From Halomonas piscis (GTDB lineage: Bacteria; Pseudomonadota; Gammaproteobacteria; Pseudomonadales; Halomonadaceae), in assembly GCF_031886125.1 (NCBI RefSeq), contig NZ_CP119391.1, forward strand, positions 2,046,001 to 2,110,000: 64,000 nucleotides of DNA, given 5' to 3'. The position numbers were made by a program, and so were the translations under genes. The notes under the pieces are model-generated. The model was not told the DNA's origin. It saw nothing but the letters and a program-made list of their open reading frames with translations, and did no database searches. Shown piece after piece: positions 8,934 through 17,229 of this stretch (position 1 is its first letter; every line of letters begins with the position of its first letter).

Positions 8934-8962
8934 ATTATAAAGATAAGCGCGGCCAATGACCA
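8934..8962 (-). promoter_or_regulatory. Sigma-70 promoter of the nqr operon
   Basis: On the minus strand TGGTCA (8957-8962) and a consensus TATAAT (8934-8939) are spaced by exactly 17 bp. Transcription would begin near 8927, giving a leader of about 120 bases before nqrA. Confidence 0.7.
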
Positions 8963-9018
8963 CATCCGGCCGGCCTGCCAAAGGTGGTAGGAAGCCGCGC
9001 CGCCTGCCCTCTCACCAA

Positions 9019-9050
9019 CGCAGAACGCCACCCGGAGGTGGCGTTCTGCG
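9019..9050. terminator. Hairpin downstream of gap
   Basis: CGCAGAACGCCACC (9019-9032) and GGTGGCGTTCTGCG (9037-9050) form a 14-bp perfect stem with a 4-base loop, 31 bp past the gap stop codon. On the minus strand it is followed by TTGGT rather than a long T-run, so it may terminate weakly or protect the 3' end of the gap mRNA. Confidence 0.6.
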
Positions 9051-9080
9051 CAGCCATGGCGGGAGCCGCCGGAAGGGCTG

Positions 9081-10544
9081 TCAGCCGGCTTCGTGGGGCA
9101 GCTTGAGGAAGCTGACGTGGGAGACGTGCTGCAGCAGGCGAATGACCTGGCAGCTATAGCCGAACTCGTTGTCGTACCACACGTAGACCACGGCGTGGTT
9201 GTCGCTGGCGATGGTGGCCTTGGCATCGACAATGCCAGCCTTGCGGTTGCCGACGAAGTCCGACGACACCACTTCGGCGGAATCGACAAAGTCGATCTGC
9301 TTCTGGTAGGCCGAGTGGATGGACATGTCGCGCAGGTAGTCGTTGAGCGACTCGGCATCGACGCCCTTTTCCAGAGTCAGGTTGAGAATCGCCATGGAGA
9401 CGTTGGGCGTGGGCACGCGGATGGCGTTACCGGTCAGCTTGCCCTCTAGCTCGGGGAGCGCCTTGGCCACGGCCTTGGCCGCGCCGGTTTCGGTCAGCAC
9501 CATGTTGAGCGCGGCGCTGCGCCCGCGGCGGTCGCCCTTGTGATAGTTGTCGATCAGGTTCTGGTCGTTGGTGTAGGCGTGCACGGTTTCCACATGCCCG
9601 GTGGCAACGCCATACTCGTCGTTGATCACCTTGAGCACCGGCACAATGGCGTTGGTGGTGCACGACGCCGCCGAGAGAATCTGATCGTCTTCCTGGATAT
9701 CGCCGTGGTTGATGCCGTAGACGACGTTCTTGATATCGCCCTTGCCCGGCGCGGTGAGAATCGCCTTGGCGGCCCCCTTGCACTCCAGGTGCTGGCCGAG
9801 GCCTTCCTCGTCGCGCCAGATGCCGGTGTTGTCCACGATCACCGCGTTGTTGATACCGTAGTCGGTATAGTCGATCTCGCTCGGCGAGTCGGCGTAGATC
9901 ATCTGGATGACGTTGCCGTTGACGGTCAGCGTGCGCGTCTCGACGTCAACGTCAATGGTGCCTTCAAAGGGGCCGTGCACGGAGTCCCGGCGCAGAAGGC
10001 TCGCGCGCTTTTCCAGGTCCTTGGCCACGTCGCCGCGACCGCGTACGACGATGGCGCGCAGGCGCAGCAGGTTGCCGCCGCCGGCCTTTTCGATCATCAC
10101 CCGGGTCAGCAGCCGCCCGATCCGCCCGAAGCCGTAAAGCACCACGTCCTGGGGCTCGCCGGTGCTTGCGCCCGGCTGGTAGGCGTCGACGATCTCGTGC
10201 AGCTCACGCCGCAGATACGCCTCCACGTCGCCGCCGCCCTGACGCTTGAAGTTAACCGCCAGCTTGCCTACGTCGACGTGGGCCGGACCCAGGCTCAGCT
10301 CGCTCATCGCCCGGACGATGGGGAAGGTGTCTTCCACGGTCAGCTCGGTGCCTTCGATTTTGCGCACGAAGCGGTGATCTTTCAGAATACGGATCACCGA
10401 CTGCTTGATCAGCGAGCGGCCGAACATGGTGGCGACGACGTTGTTTTGGCGATACAGGCGCCCCACCAGCGGAATCATCTGCTCGGCCAGGGCTTCGCTG
10501 CTCTGCCATTCCCGGAAAACGTTATCAAGCATTGGCTGACTCAC
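9081..10544 (-). CDS. gap: Glyceraldehyde-3-phosphate dehydrogenase, long form
   Basis: A NAD(P)-dependent GAPDH of 487 residues, about 150 longer than the classical enzyme. Residues 1-130 form a helical N-terminal extension; the Rossmann motif GFGRIGR is at 138-144 and the catalytic Cys (C295) is in SAASCTTN, followed by HAYTNDQ. Long forms of this type occur in marine gammaproteobacteria. I choose GTG at 10544, six bases after AGAGG; an ATG four codons in is the alternative. The cofactor preference and glycolytic or gluconeogenic role cannot be read from the sequence. Divergent from mfd. Confidence 0.93.
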   Translation of the reverse strand: MSQPMLDNVFREWQSSEALAEQMIPLVGRLYRQNNVVATMFGRSLIKQSVIRILKDHRFVRKIEGTELTVEDTFPIVRAMSELSLGPAHVDVGKLAVNFKRQGGGDVEAYLRRELHEIVDAYQPGASTGEPQDVVLYGFGRIGRLLTRVMIEKAGGGNLLRLRAIVVRGRGDVAKDLEKRASLLRRDSVHGPFEGTIDVDVETRTLTVNGNVIQMIYADSPSEIDYTDYGINNAVIVDNTGIWRDEEGLGQHLECKGAAKAILTAPGKGDIKNVVYGINHGDIQEDDQILSAASCTTNAIVPVLKVINDEYGVATGHVETVHAYTNDQNLIDNYHKGDRRGRSAALNMVLTETGAAKAVAKALPELEGKLTGNAIRVPTPNVSMAILNLTLEKGVDAESLNDYLRDMSIHSAYQKQIDFVDSAEVVSSDFVGNRKAGIVDAKATIASDNHAVVYVWYDNEFGYSCQVIRLLQHVSHVSFLKLPHEAG

Positions 10545-10766
10545 GTGCGACCTCTTTGGGTAATGAAGGGAGTTCGTGCGGGTATTATCCCGACCTGGCG
10601 AGGGTATCGCAATCACAGGATGGTCGCAGCGCCTGTAAACCGGTTACACCGTAGCTGCTCTACCTGGAAACGCACTGATCGACGCCGGAAGGCCGTGCCC
10701 GACCGGCGGATCGTGTATGATCGGGGCTTTCGTTTTTCCGCGCTCACCCGCCAACTGATATCGACT

Positions 10767-13700
10767 ATGCCGACTTTCTCACTGCTCGAACCGCCAACTC
10801 CTCAGGGCACCCGCGAGACGCTGTACTGGGCCTCGCCGCCGGGCAGCGCCGCCGCCCTGGCGCTGGCCCGAGCAGCCGGGCAGGCTCCGCTGCTGGTCAT
10901 CACCCCAAGCACCGCCAGCGCCCAGCGCCTGGAACAGACGCTGGCCTTTTACAGCGACGTGCCGGTGCTGCCCTTCCCCGACTGGGAAACGCTGCCCTAC
11001 GACAGCTTCTCCCCGCACCAGGATATCGTCTCGGCCAGGCTACGCACCCTGCGAAGCCTCCAGGACGGCGTGCACGGCATTGTGCTGGTGCCAATCAACA
11101 CACTGATGCAGCGCCTGCCGCCGGTGGACTACGTCGCCGGGCGGGTGCTGACCCTGGCCGCCGGCGACACTCTGGACCGCGAGCAGCTGCGCGAAGCGCT
11201 TACCCGGGGCGGCTATCGCGCGGTGGAAACCGTCTTCGAGCCCGGCGAGTACGCCATCCGCGGCGCGCTGATCGATCTCTACGCCATGGGCATGGAGCAG
11301 CCCGTGCGCATTGACCTGTTCGACGACGAAATCGACTCTCTGCGCTATTTCGACCCCGGCACCCAGCGCTCCAGCGAAAAAGTGGCGCGGGTAGAGCTGC
11401 TCCCGGCTCATGAATACCCGCTGTCGCGCAGCGCCATCGCGCATTTTCGCGAGCAGTTTGAAACCCTGTTCGACGTCGATCCGCGCCAGTGCCCGCTATA
11501 CAACGACGCGCTCAGGGCCATCCCCTCGCCGGGGCTAGAACAGTACCTGCCGCTGTTTTTCGAGCATACCGCCTCGCTTTTTGACCACCTGACGGACGCT
11601 ACCCGGGTGGCCCTGCTCCCCGGCGTCTTCCACGCCGCCGAGCAGCACTGGGAGGCCATCGAGGCGCGCTACGCCAACCTTGGCGTGGACCCCACGCGCC
11701 CGCTTTTGCCCCCCCATCGGGCGTTCTGGCCGGTGAGCGACATCTTTGCCGCGATCAAGCAGCGCCCGCGCCTCGAGCTGACCGATGAAAACGATCATCC
11801 CCACGCCCGGACGCCGGATGCGCTGGCGCTGCCCGACGTCGCCATCAACGCCCGCAGCCACACGCCGCTGGCCGCGCTCGAGCATTTCCTCGCCCGGCAC
11901 CCGGACACGCGCATCCTTTTTGTCGCCGAATCCCGAGGGCGGCGCGAAGCGCTGGAAGAGCTGCTGGCACCGCTGTCGCTGGCGCTGCCCCACGTCGAGG
12001 GCTTTGACGCCTTTCTCAGCGGCGACGCGCCCTATGCGCTGACCGAAGGTCAGGTGGAGGCCGGCCTGTGGCTGGGCACGCCGGACATTCTGGTGCTGAC
12101 CGAAACCGAGCTGTTCGGCGAGGTCGTGCGCCAGAGCCGGCGCCGGGAGAAGGCCACCGACGACGACGATTTTGCCGTGCATCATCTGTCCGAGCTCAAG
12201 GCCGGTGCGCCGGTGGTGCACCAGGCCCACGGAGTGGGTCGCTACCTGGGGCTTGAAGCGCTCGAAGCCGGCGGCCAGGCCAGCGAATTCCTCGCTCTGG
12301 AATACGCCGGCGGCGCCAAGCTTTACGTTCCCGTGGACAACCTTCACCTGATCTCGCGCTATAGCGGCGTCGACGACGAGCTGGCTCCGCTGCACAAGCT
12401 GGGCACGGAGCAGTGGAACAAGGCGCGCCGGAAGGCCGCCGAGAAGATCCGCGATACCGCCGCCGAGCTTTTGGACATCTACGCCCGCCGCGAAGCCCAG
12501 CAGGGCGTGGTGTACGACGCGCCGGACAGCGACTATCAGCGCTTTGCGGCCAGCTTTCCGTTCGAGGAAACCCCCGATCAGGAAGCCGCCATCAACGCCG
12601 TGGTCAACGACCTCACCGCGCCCCAGCCCATGGACCGGGTGATCTGCGGCGACGTCGGCTTCGGCAAGACCGAGGTGGCGATGCGCGCGGCGTTTCTCGC
12701 CGTCCAGTCCGGCCGCCAGGTGGTCGTGCTGGTGCCCACCACTCTGCTCGCCCGCCAGCACTTCGAAAACTTCCGCGACCGCTTTGCCGATACCGCCGTC
12801 ACCCTCGGCCTGCTGTCGCGCTTCACCGGCGGCAAGGGCGCCACCGAAGCGCTGGAGAAAGTCAAAAGCGGCCAGACCGATATCGTCATCGGCACCCACA
12901 AGCTGCTGTCGAAAAGCGTCGAGCTGCCCCACATGGGGCTTTTGATCATCGACGAAGAGCACCGCTTTGGCGTCGCGCAAAAGGAAAAGCTCAAGACCCT
13001 GCGCGCCGAGATCGACATCCTCACGCTCACCGCCACGCCCATTCCGCGCACGCTCAACATGGCCATGAGCGGCATTCGCGATCTGTCGATCATCGCCACC
13101 CCGCCGGCACGCCGGCTGTCGGTGAAGACCTTTGTCCAACAGCGCGCCGACGGCGTGATCAAGGAAGCGCTGCTGCGCGAAATACTGCGCGGCGGCCAGG
13201 TGTACTTCCTCCACAACGAGGTCAAGACCATCGACACCGCCGCGGAGAAAATCCGCGAGCTGGTGCCCGACGCCCGGGTGGCAGTCGCCCACGGACAGCT
13301 CCCCGAACGTGACCTGGAGCGGGTGATGTCGGACTTCTACCACCGCCGGTTCAACGTGCTGGTATGCTCCACCATCATCGAAAGCGGTATCGACGTGCCC
13401 AGCGCCAATACCATTGTGATCGAGCGCGCCGACAAGTTCGGCCTGGCCCAGCTGCACCAGCTGCGCGGCCGCGTGGGCCGCAGCCACCACCAGGCCTACG
13501 CCTACCTGCTCACCCCGCCGCCCAAGGCCATGACCCGGGATGCGGTCAAGCGGCTCGAGGCCATCAGCGCCTCGGACGATCTGGGTGCAGGCTTCACGCT
13601 TGCCAGCCACGACATGGAGATTCGCGGCGCCGGCGAGCTCTTGGGCGACGAGCAGAGCGGCCAGATGGAAGCCATTGGCTATACCCTCTACATGGAAATG

Positions 13701-14216
13701 CTCGACCGCGCGGTGAAAGCCATCCGCGCCGGCAAGACACCCAACCTCGAGGCGCCTTTCGACAGCGGCGTGGACATCAGCCTGAATCTCCCGGCGCTGA
13801 TTCCCGATGACTATATCCACGACGTGCAGCAGCGCCTGGTCATGTACAAGCGGATTGCCAATACCCAGAGCGACGACGAGCTCAGGGAGCTGCAGGTAGA
13901 GCTCATCGACCGCTTCGGCCTTTTGCCCGAGCCGCTCAAACACCTGATCCGCCAGACCCGGCTCCGCCAGCGCGCCGAACCGCTGGGCATCAGCCGCCTG
14001 GAAGCCGGCGAGACGCGCGGCCGGATCATCTTTGCCGCCGATACCCGGGTAGACCCGATGACCCTGGTCAGCCTCATTCAGCAGGCGCCGGACACCTATC
14101 GCCTGGACGGCTCTGATACCCTGCGCTTCACGCTGCCCATGGAAAGCGCAGAGGCGCGCTTTGAACAGGTCGAATCCCTGTTGCACACCCTCAACCAGAA
14201 ACCCCCAGCCCCCTGA
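10767..14216 (+). CDS. mfd: Transcription-repair coupling factor Mfd
   Basis: The 1149-residue translocase removes RNA polymerase stalled at DNA lesions and recruits UvrA. Visible parts are the UvrB-like N-terminal module, the RNA polymerase-interacting (CarD-like) domain around residues 480-550, the RecG-like motor with Walker A GDVGFGKTE (about 627) and DEEHRFG (about 728), the motif region with RGRVGRSHHQAYAYLL, and the C-terminal D7/TRCF domain. Start MPTFSLLEPP at 10767 gives the length of E. coli Mfd (1148); the open frame extends much further upstream but that part is antisense to gap. The ribosome binding site is weak. Confidence 0.97.
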   Translation: MPTFSLLEPPTPQGTRETLYWASPPGSAAALALARAAGQAPLLVITPSTASAQRLEQTLAFYSDVPVLPFPDWETLPYDSFSPHQDIVSARLRTLRSLQDGVHGIVLVPINTLMQRLPPVDYVAGRVLTLAAGDTLDREQLREALTRGGYRAVETVFEPGEYAIRGALIDLYAMGMEQPVRIDLFDDEIDSLRYFDPGTQRSSEKVARVELLPAHEYPLSRSAIAHFREQFETLFDVDPRQCPLYNDALRAIPSPGLEQYLPLFFEHTASLFDHLTDATRVALLPGVFHAAEQHWEAIEARYANLGVDPTRPLLPPHRAFWPVSDIFAAIKQRPRLELTDENDHPHARTPDALALPDVAINARSHTPLAALEHFLARHPDTRILFVAESRGRREALEELLAPLSLALPHVEGFDAFLSGDAPYALTEGQVEAGLWLGTPDILVLTETELFGEVVRQSRRREKATDDDDFAVHHLSELKAGAPVVHQAHGVGRYLGLEALEAGGQASEFLALEYAGGAKLYVPVDNLHLISRYSGVDDELAPLHKLGTEQWNKARRKAAEKIRDTAAELLDIYARREAQQGVVYDAPDSDYQRFAASFPFEETPDQEAAINAVVNDLTAPQPMDRVICGDVGFGKTEVAMRAAFLAVQSGRQVVVLVPTTLLARQHFENFRDRFADTAVTLGLLSRFTGGKGATEALEKVKSGQTDIVIGTHKLLSKSVELPHMGLLIIDEEHRFGVAQKEKLKTLRAEIDILTLTATPIPRTLNMAMSGIRDLSIIATPPARRLSVKTFVQQRADGVIKEALLREILRGGQVYFLHNEVKTIDTAAEKIRELVPDARVAVAHGQLPERDLERVMSDFYHRRFNVLVCSTIIESGIDVPSANTIVIERADKFGLAQLHQLRGRVGRSHHQAYAYLLTPPPKAMTRDAVKRLEAISASDDLGAGFTLASHDMEIRGAGELLGDEQSGQMEAIGYTLYMEMLDRAVKAIRAGKTPNLEAPFDSGVDISLNLPALIPDDYIHDVQQRLVMYKRIANTQSDDELRELQVELIDRFGLLPEPLKHLIRQTRLRQRAEPLGISRLEAGETRGRIIFAADTRVDPMTLVSLIQQAPDTYRLDGSDTLRFTLPMESAEARFEQVESLLHTLNQKPPAP

Positions 14217-14234
14217 GACGTACAAGGACACGAT

Positions 14235-15458
14235 ATGAAAGCCAACGCTGCCCCTCGCCGTTTGACCACGGCCCCCGCCGTCACGCTGCTGGCCGCTGCT
14301 ATCGGCGCTGCCTGCCTCACCCTGCCTGCCAGTGCCACGGCGGCTTCGCTCAAGGAAGCGAACGCCGAGAGCCCCAGCGCTGACAGCGAGTCTGCCACCA
14401 CGCTTTTGGAAAACGCCCGCGCCCTGACAGCCAAGAGCAAGGCCTCGACGCCCGAGCAGGCCGCCGACGACGACACGCCGGATGCCGGCCCCAACGACCT
14501 GCCCCGGGGGCAGTTTCATCTCCCCGAAGAAGGCGACGTGATCGGCAAGCAATATACGGTCACCGTCAAGGACCAGGAGCAGACGCTGGTCGACATTGCC
14601 CGAAAGCACAACATCGGCTACGAAGAGATGCGCATGGCCAACCCCGGTGTCAGCCTTTGGGTGCCCGGCGAAGGCACCGAAGTCAATCTTCCCAGCCGCT
14701 ATATCCTTCCCGACGTCAAGCGCGAAGGCATCGTCATCAACCTTTCCGAGCTACGCCTTTACTACTATCCGGCAAACAAGCCGGGCATCGTCGAGACCTA
14801 CCCGGTCAGCGTCGGCCGTGAAGAATTCGCTACCCCGGTAGGCGTCACCAAGACCACGCAAAAGGTCAAGGACCCGGCCTGGGCGCCGCCGGCCTCCATG
14901 CGCCGGGAAGCCGCCGAGCGCGGCGAACCTGCCCCCGAAGTGGTGCCCGCCGGCCCGGACAACCCCCTGGGGCGCCACGCTATCCTGCTGGGTCTGCCAA
15001 GCTACCTGATCCACGGCACCAACCGCCCCGAAGGCGTGGGCATGCGCGTCAGCCGCGGCTGCATCCGCATGTACCCCGAGGATATCGAGTCGCTGTACGA
15101 GCGGCTGCCGGGCAGCACCCGGGTCAATATCATCGACGCGCCGTTCAAGGCCGGCTGGGACAGCGACGGCAGCCTGCTGGTGCAGTCGTTCCCGCAGCTG
15201 GAAGAAAACAGCGAAGATTTCGAACCGCTGCTCAACGCTCTGGAAATCATCGAAGCGAAAACCGGCGAAGACGGGGTCGAAATCGACTACAAGCGCGTCA
15301 AGCAGGCCATCGAAGATCCCGACGGCAGTATCCTGGCACTTTCCGGCCCTCAGGCAGAAGCGCCCCGAGAAAGCGACGAAAACCGCAACACCGCCACTCT
15401 GCTGAAAAACCTCCAGCTGAAATCCCGGCCCGAGGAAAAAGGCGACGCCGCCGACTAA
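14235..15458 (+). CDS. LysM-containing L,D-transpeptidase (ErfK/YbiS type)
   Basis: A 407-residue periplasmic enzyme. It has a Sec signal peptide ending near ASATAAS (about residue 37), a LysM-like segment at about 104-150 (YTVTVKDQEQTLVDIARKHN start), and a YkuD catalytic domain at about 158-290 with HGTNRPEG and the catalytic Cys in SRGCIRM. In E. coli the ErfK/YbiS/YcfS enzymes link Lpp to diaminopimelate in peptidoglycan; the convergent Lpp gene 100 bp away makes the same job likely here. The C-terminal 110 residues are acidic and unassigned. It starts 18 bp after mfd, probably co-transcribed. Confidence 0.9.
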   Translation: MKANAAPRRLTTAPAVTLLAAAIGAACLTLPASATAASLKEANAESPSADSESATTLLENARALTAKSKASTPEQAADDDTPDAGPNDLPRGQFHLPEEGDVIGKQYTVTVKDQEQTLVDIARKHNIGYEEMRMANPGVSLWVPGEGTEVNLPSRYILPDVKREGIVINLSELRLYYYPANKPGIVETYPVSVGREEFATPVGVTKTTQKVKDPAWAPPASMRREAAERGEPAPEVVPAGPDNPLGRHAILLGLPSYLIHGTNRPEGVGMRVSRGCIRMYPEDIESLYERLPGSTRVNIIDAPFKAGWDSDGSLLVQSFPQLEENSEDFEPLLNALEIIEAKTGEDGVEIDYKRVKQAIEDPDGSILALSGPQAEAPRESDENRNTATLLKNLQLKSRPEEKGDAAD

Positions 15459-15474
15459 CCCCGTCGTCCGGACA

Positions 15475-15505
15475 ACAAAAAACCCTGCCGCAGCAGGGTT
15501 TTTTT
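15475..15505. terminator. Bidirectional terminator between the L,D-transpeptidase and lpp
   Basis: AACCCTGC (15481-15488) and GCAGGGTT (15493-15500) form an 8-bp stem with a CGCA loop, with an A tract before and TTTTTTT after. It serves both convergent genes. Confidence 0.92.
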
Positions 15506-15560
15506 GTGCTATGTCAAAGCCGCCGCAAAGGGCAGCTGCCCCTTGCGGTTTCCATGCGGC

Positions 15561-15824
15561 TTACTTCTGCATGGAGCGCTCGAACATGCGGTTCATTTCT
15601 TCACGGTTCTTCTCGGACATCTGCAGTGCAGCACGTGCGTCACGCTGTGCCTGCTTGGCAGTGTTCATCGCCTGAGACGCAGTGCTCTGCGCTTCAGCGG
15701 CATCAGCCTGAGCGGATTCTGCCGTGGTGCGAACTTCTTCCAGTGCGCTGGTAGAAGCACAGCCGGCCAGGATAGCCAGAGAAGCGGCAGCGGCAGACAT
15801 TTTCAGGGTCGTCTTCAGAGTCAT
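15561..15824 (-). CDS. lpp: Lpp/OprI-type outer-membrane lipoprotein
   Basis: An 87-residue precursor with a lipoprotein signal ending LAGC; Cys21 would be lipidated, leaving about 67 residues. The mature part is an alanine-rich heptad helix (alanine zipper, trimeric coiled coil) as in Lpp and OprI, and the C-terminal residue is Lys, the residue that E. coli Lpp uses for covalent attachment to peptidoglycan. GGAGAAC precedes the ATG. Expected to be among the most abundant proteins, tethering outer membrane to wall. L,D-transpeptidase genes lie on both sides. Confidence 0.9.
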   Translation of the reverse strand: MTLKTTLKMSAAAASLAILAGCASTSALEEVRTTAESAQADAAEAQSTASQAMNTAKQAQRDARAALQMSEKNREEMNRMFERSMQK

Positions 15825-15969
15825 GGTGTTCTCCTTGAATCTTCCTTGGTGCTACATTAATGAAACGACAGGCATAAGGCTAAAGCCCTAATACATGCTT
15901 GTCTACCTGCAATTTGCAGGTTTACTGCAGCGACATGTGCCGCGAAGCACAGACGCGAGACGCTGTTGT

Positions 15970-15975
15970 ATTATA
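15970..15975 (-). promoter_or_regulatory. Candidate -10 box of lpp
   Basis: A consensus TATAAT on the minus strand lies about 145 bp upstream of the lpp start, preceded by TTGTTGGC. No good -35 hexamer at 17 bp is visible, so assignment rests on the -10 alone. The leader would be about 140 bases, unusually long for an lpp gene. Confidence 0.4.
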
Positions 15976-16044
15976 GCCAACAACGTTTGTCTAGCATCCT
16001 ATGTTCAAATGCTGAAACTTTGAACAATCTTCGACAACAACACC

Positions 16045-16677
16045 TTAGCGAATAACGACACGGGTGCCAATGCCGACAAGCTCTTCCAGCTGTTCAATTT
16101 GCGTATCGGTCATGGCCACACAGCCCTGGGTCCAGTTCATGCGCCGATGGATATCGGGGTCGGCCTCTCCCAGCCCGTGCAGGCCAATGGCGCCGCCCAG
16201 CACGGTATCCTGGGGCGGCTTCCCGTAGCGGCGGTAGTGATCGAAATACGCCTGGTAATCCTCGCGGGAATAAAGCCCGGTGCGCAGGGCCATACGCGCG
16301 TGATCGGGTGTGGGGTAGTCCACGCCCATGAACAGGTGCCAGCGGCTGTCGAAGTTGAAGCGGTTGACGCGAAACTCGCCTCTGGGGGTTACGCTACCGC
16401 CGCTGATGCGCTGGTTCTCCGCCCCGCCGCGCCCCAGCGATACCGGCGCAAAGTGCTGGATACGCTCGCGGCCGCGGTAAACGTCGAGCGACAGCTTTCG
16501 TCCGTCCACCAGCACCCAGACTTCGCCGGGAAATCGCGGATGCACGGCCTCCTCCAGCTGCTGCTCGACCAGATCATGAAAGGCAAGCTCGGCCAGGAAG
16601 CCGGCGCTGGCCGGCGCGGCATGGACGGTAAGAAAGGCGGCGGTACCGGCCAGAAAGCGGCGACGATCCAGAGGCAT
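16045..16677 (-). CDS. L,D-transpeptidase (YkuD family) with a Tat-like signal
   Basis: A 210-residue protein with an N-terminal DRRRFLAG twin-arginine-like motif and a hydrophobic stretch ending APASAG, followed by one YkuD domain. The active-site signature is HGLGEADPDIHRRMNWTQGC, with the catalytic His and Cys, close to the YafK/ErfK-like secreted group. It may crosslink peptidoglycan, attach lipoprotein or release it. It is transcribed in the same direction as lpp from 220 bp upstream. Tat export of an L,D-transpeptidase would be unusual and needs testing, since RRR plus a hydrophobic segment can also be Sec. Confidence 0.85.
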   Translation of the reverse strand: MPLDRRRFLAGTAAFLTVHAAPASAGFLAELAFHDLVEQQLEEAVHPRFPGEVWVLVDGRKLSLDVYRGRERIQHFAPVSLGRGGAENQRISGGSVTPRGEFRVNRFNFDSRWHLFMGVDYPTPDHARMALRTGLYSREDYQAYFDHYRRYGKPPQDTVLGGAIGLHGLGEADPDIHRRMNWTQGCVAMTDTQIEQLEELVGIGTRVVIR

Positions 16678-16728
16678 AAGGCATACTCTTGTCAGGAAAA
16701 TAAACGGTACAGGGGCCGCTACCCTCAG

Positions 16729-17193
16729 CTAGATATCGCTGAAATCCTCGAACTGCGAGACAATCCGCCGTACCTCGGCTTCGTGACCTTCAGCCAGCGA
16801 GCTGAAGAACTCCTCCTCGGCCGGAATCACAGCCTTTTTCGCACGATACTCGTAAAGCTCCTGTAGCGCGTTGTGCGCTTCCGTCGACGTCTGCAGCGCC
16901 GCTTCGATGCTGTCATAGGTGGCGTACTGGGCCAGGCGTTCAAGCCCCGGCGGCTGGGGAAAGTCGCCCGGGTCGTCGAACCAGGTGTTGAGCACCTCCT
17001 GGTGGACGGAGCCTTCTTCCAGCGCCTCCTCGAGCCCGGATTTCATGCGCAGCTCCTGGCTTGCCAGGTAATTCAGCGCCATTTGCAGGCGTTCGCTTTC
17101 CGCGTCCCTGGCCCGATCGCCGAACTGACGAGCCATCCGCCCGTGAAAGTCGGCCGCCCAGTCAATCAGATCGCGTACTTGATTATAGCGCAT
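16729..17193 (-). CDS. Uncharacterised helical protein
   Basis: A 154-residue acidic, almost wholly alpha-helical soluble protein with no signal or membrane segment. Repeated Glu and His on helices (for example LNYLASQELR, EAHNALQELYEYR and SLAEGHEAEVRR) recall four-helix ferritin-like folds, but I cannot assign metal ligands with confidence. AGGAGAGG precedes the ATG at 17193. An ISAs1 element is inserted only 26 bp upstream of the start, so its original promoter has been displaced. Function unknown. Confidence 0.75.
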   Translation of the reverse strand: MRYNQVRDLIDWAADFHGRMARQFGDRARDAESERLQMALNYLASQELRMKSGLEEALEEGSVHQEVLNTWFDDPGDFPQPPGLERLAQYATYDSIEAALQTSTEAHNALQELYEYRAKKAVIPAEEEFFSSLAEGHEAEVRRIVSQFEDFSDI

Positions 17194-17219
17194 ATACCTC
17201 TCCTTTTAGGCTTGGGGCA

Positions 17220-17229
17220 CGCCATCTGT
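17220..17229. repeat. Target-site duplication, left copy, of the ISAs1-family element
   Basis: CGCCATCTGT is repeated at 18427-18436 and directly abuts the terminal repeat. Confidence 0.9.

Noticed and set aside
9540..10766. Upstream extension of the mfd reading frame by about 400 codons
   Set aside because: It is antisense to gap and unlike any Mfd N-terminus; MPTFSLLEPP at 10767 gives the normal length.
11535..14609. A 1024-codon open frame on the minus strand across mfd
   Set aside because: It mirrors mfd in the complementary frame; the product has low-complexity composition and no motifs. It is a by-product of high GC content.
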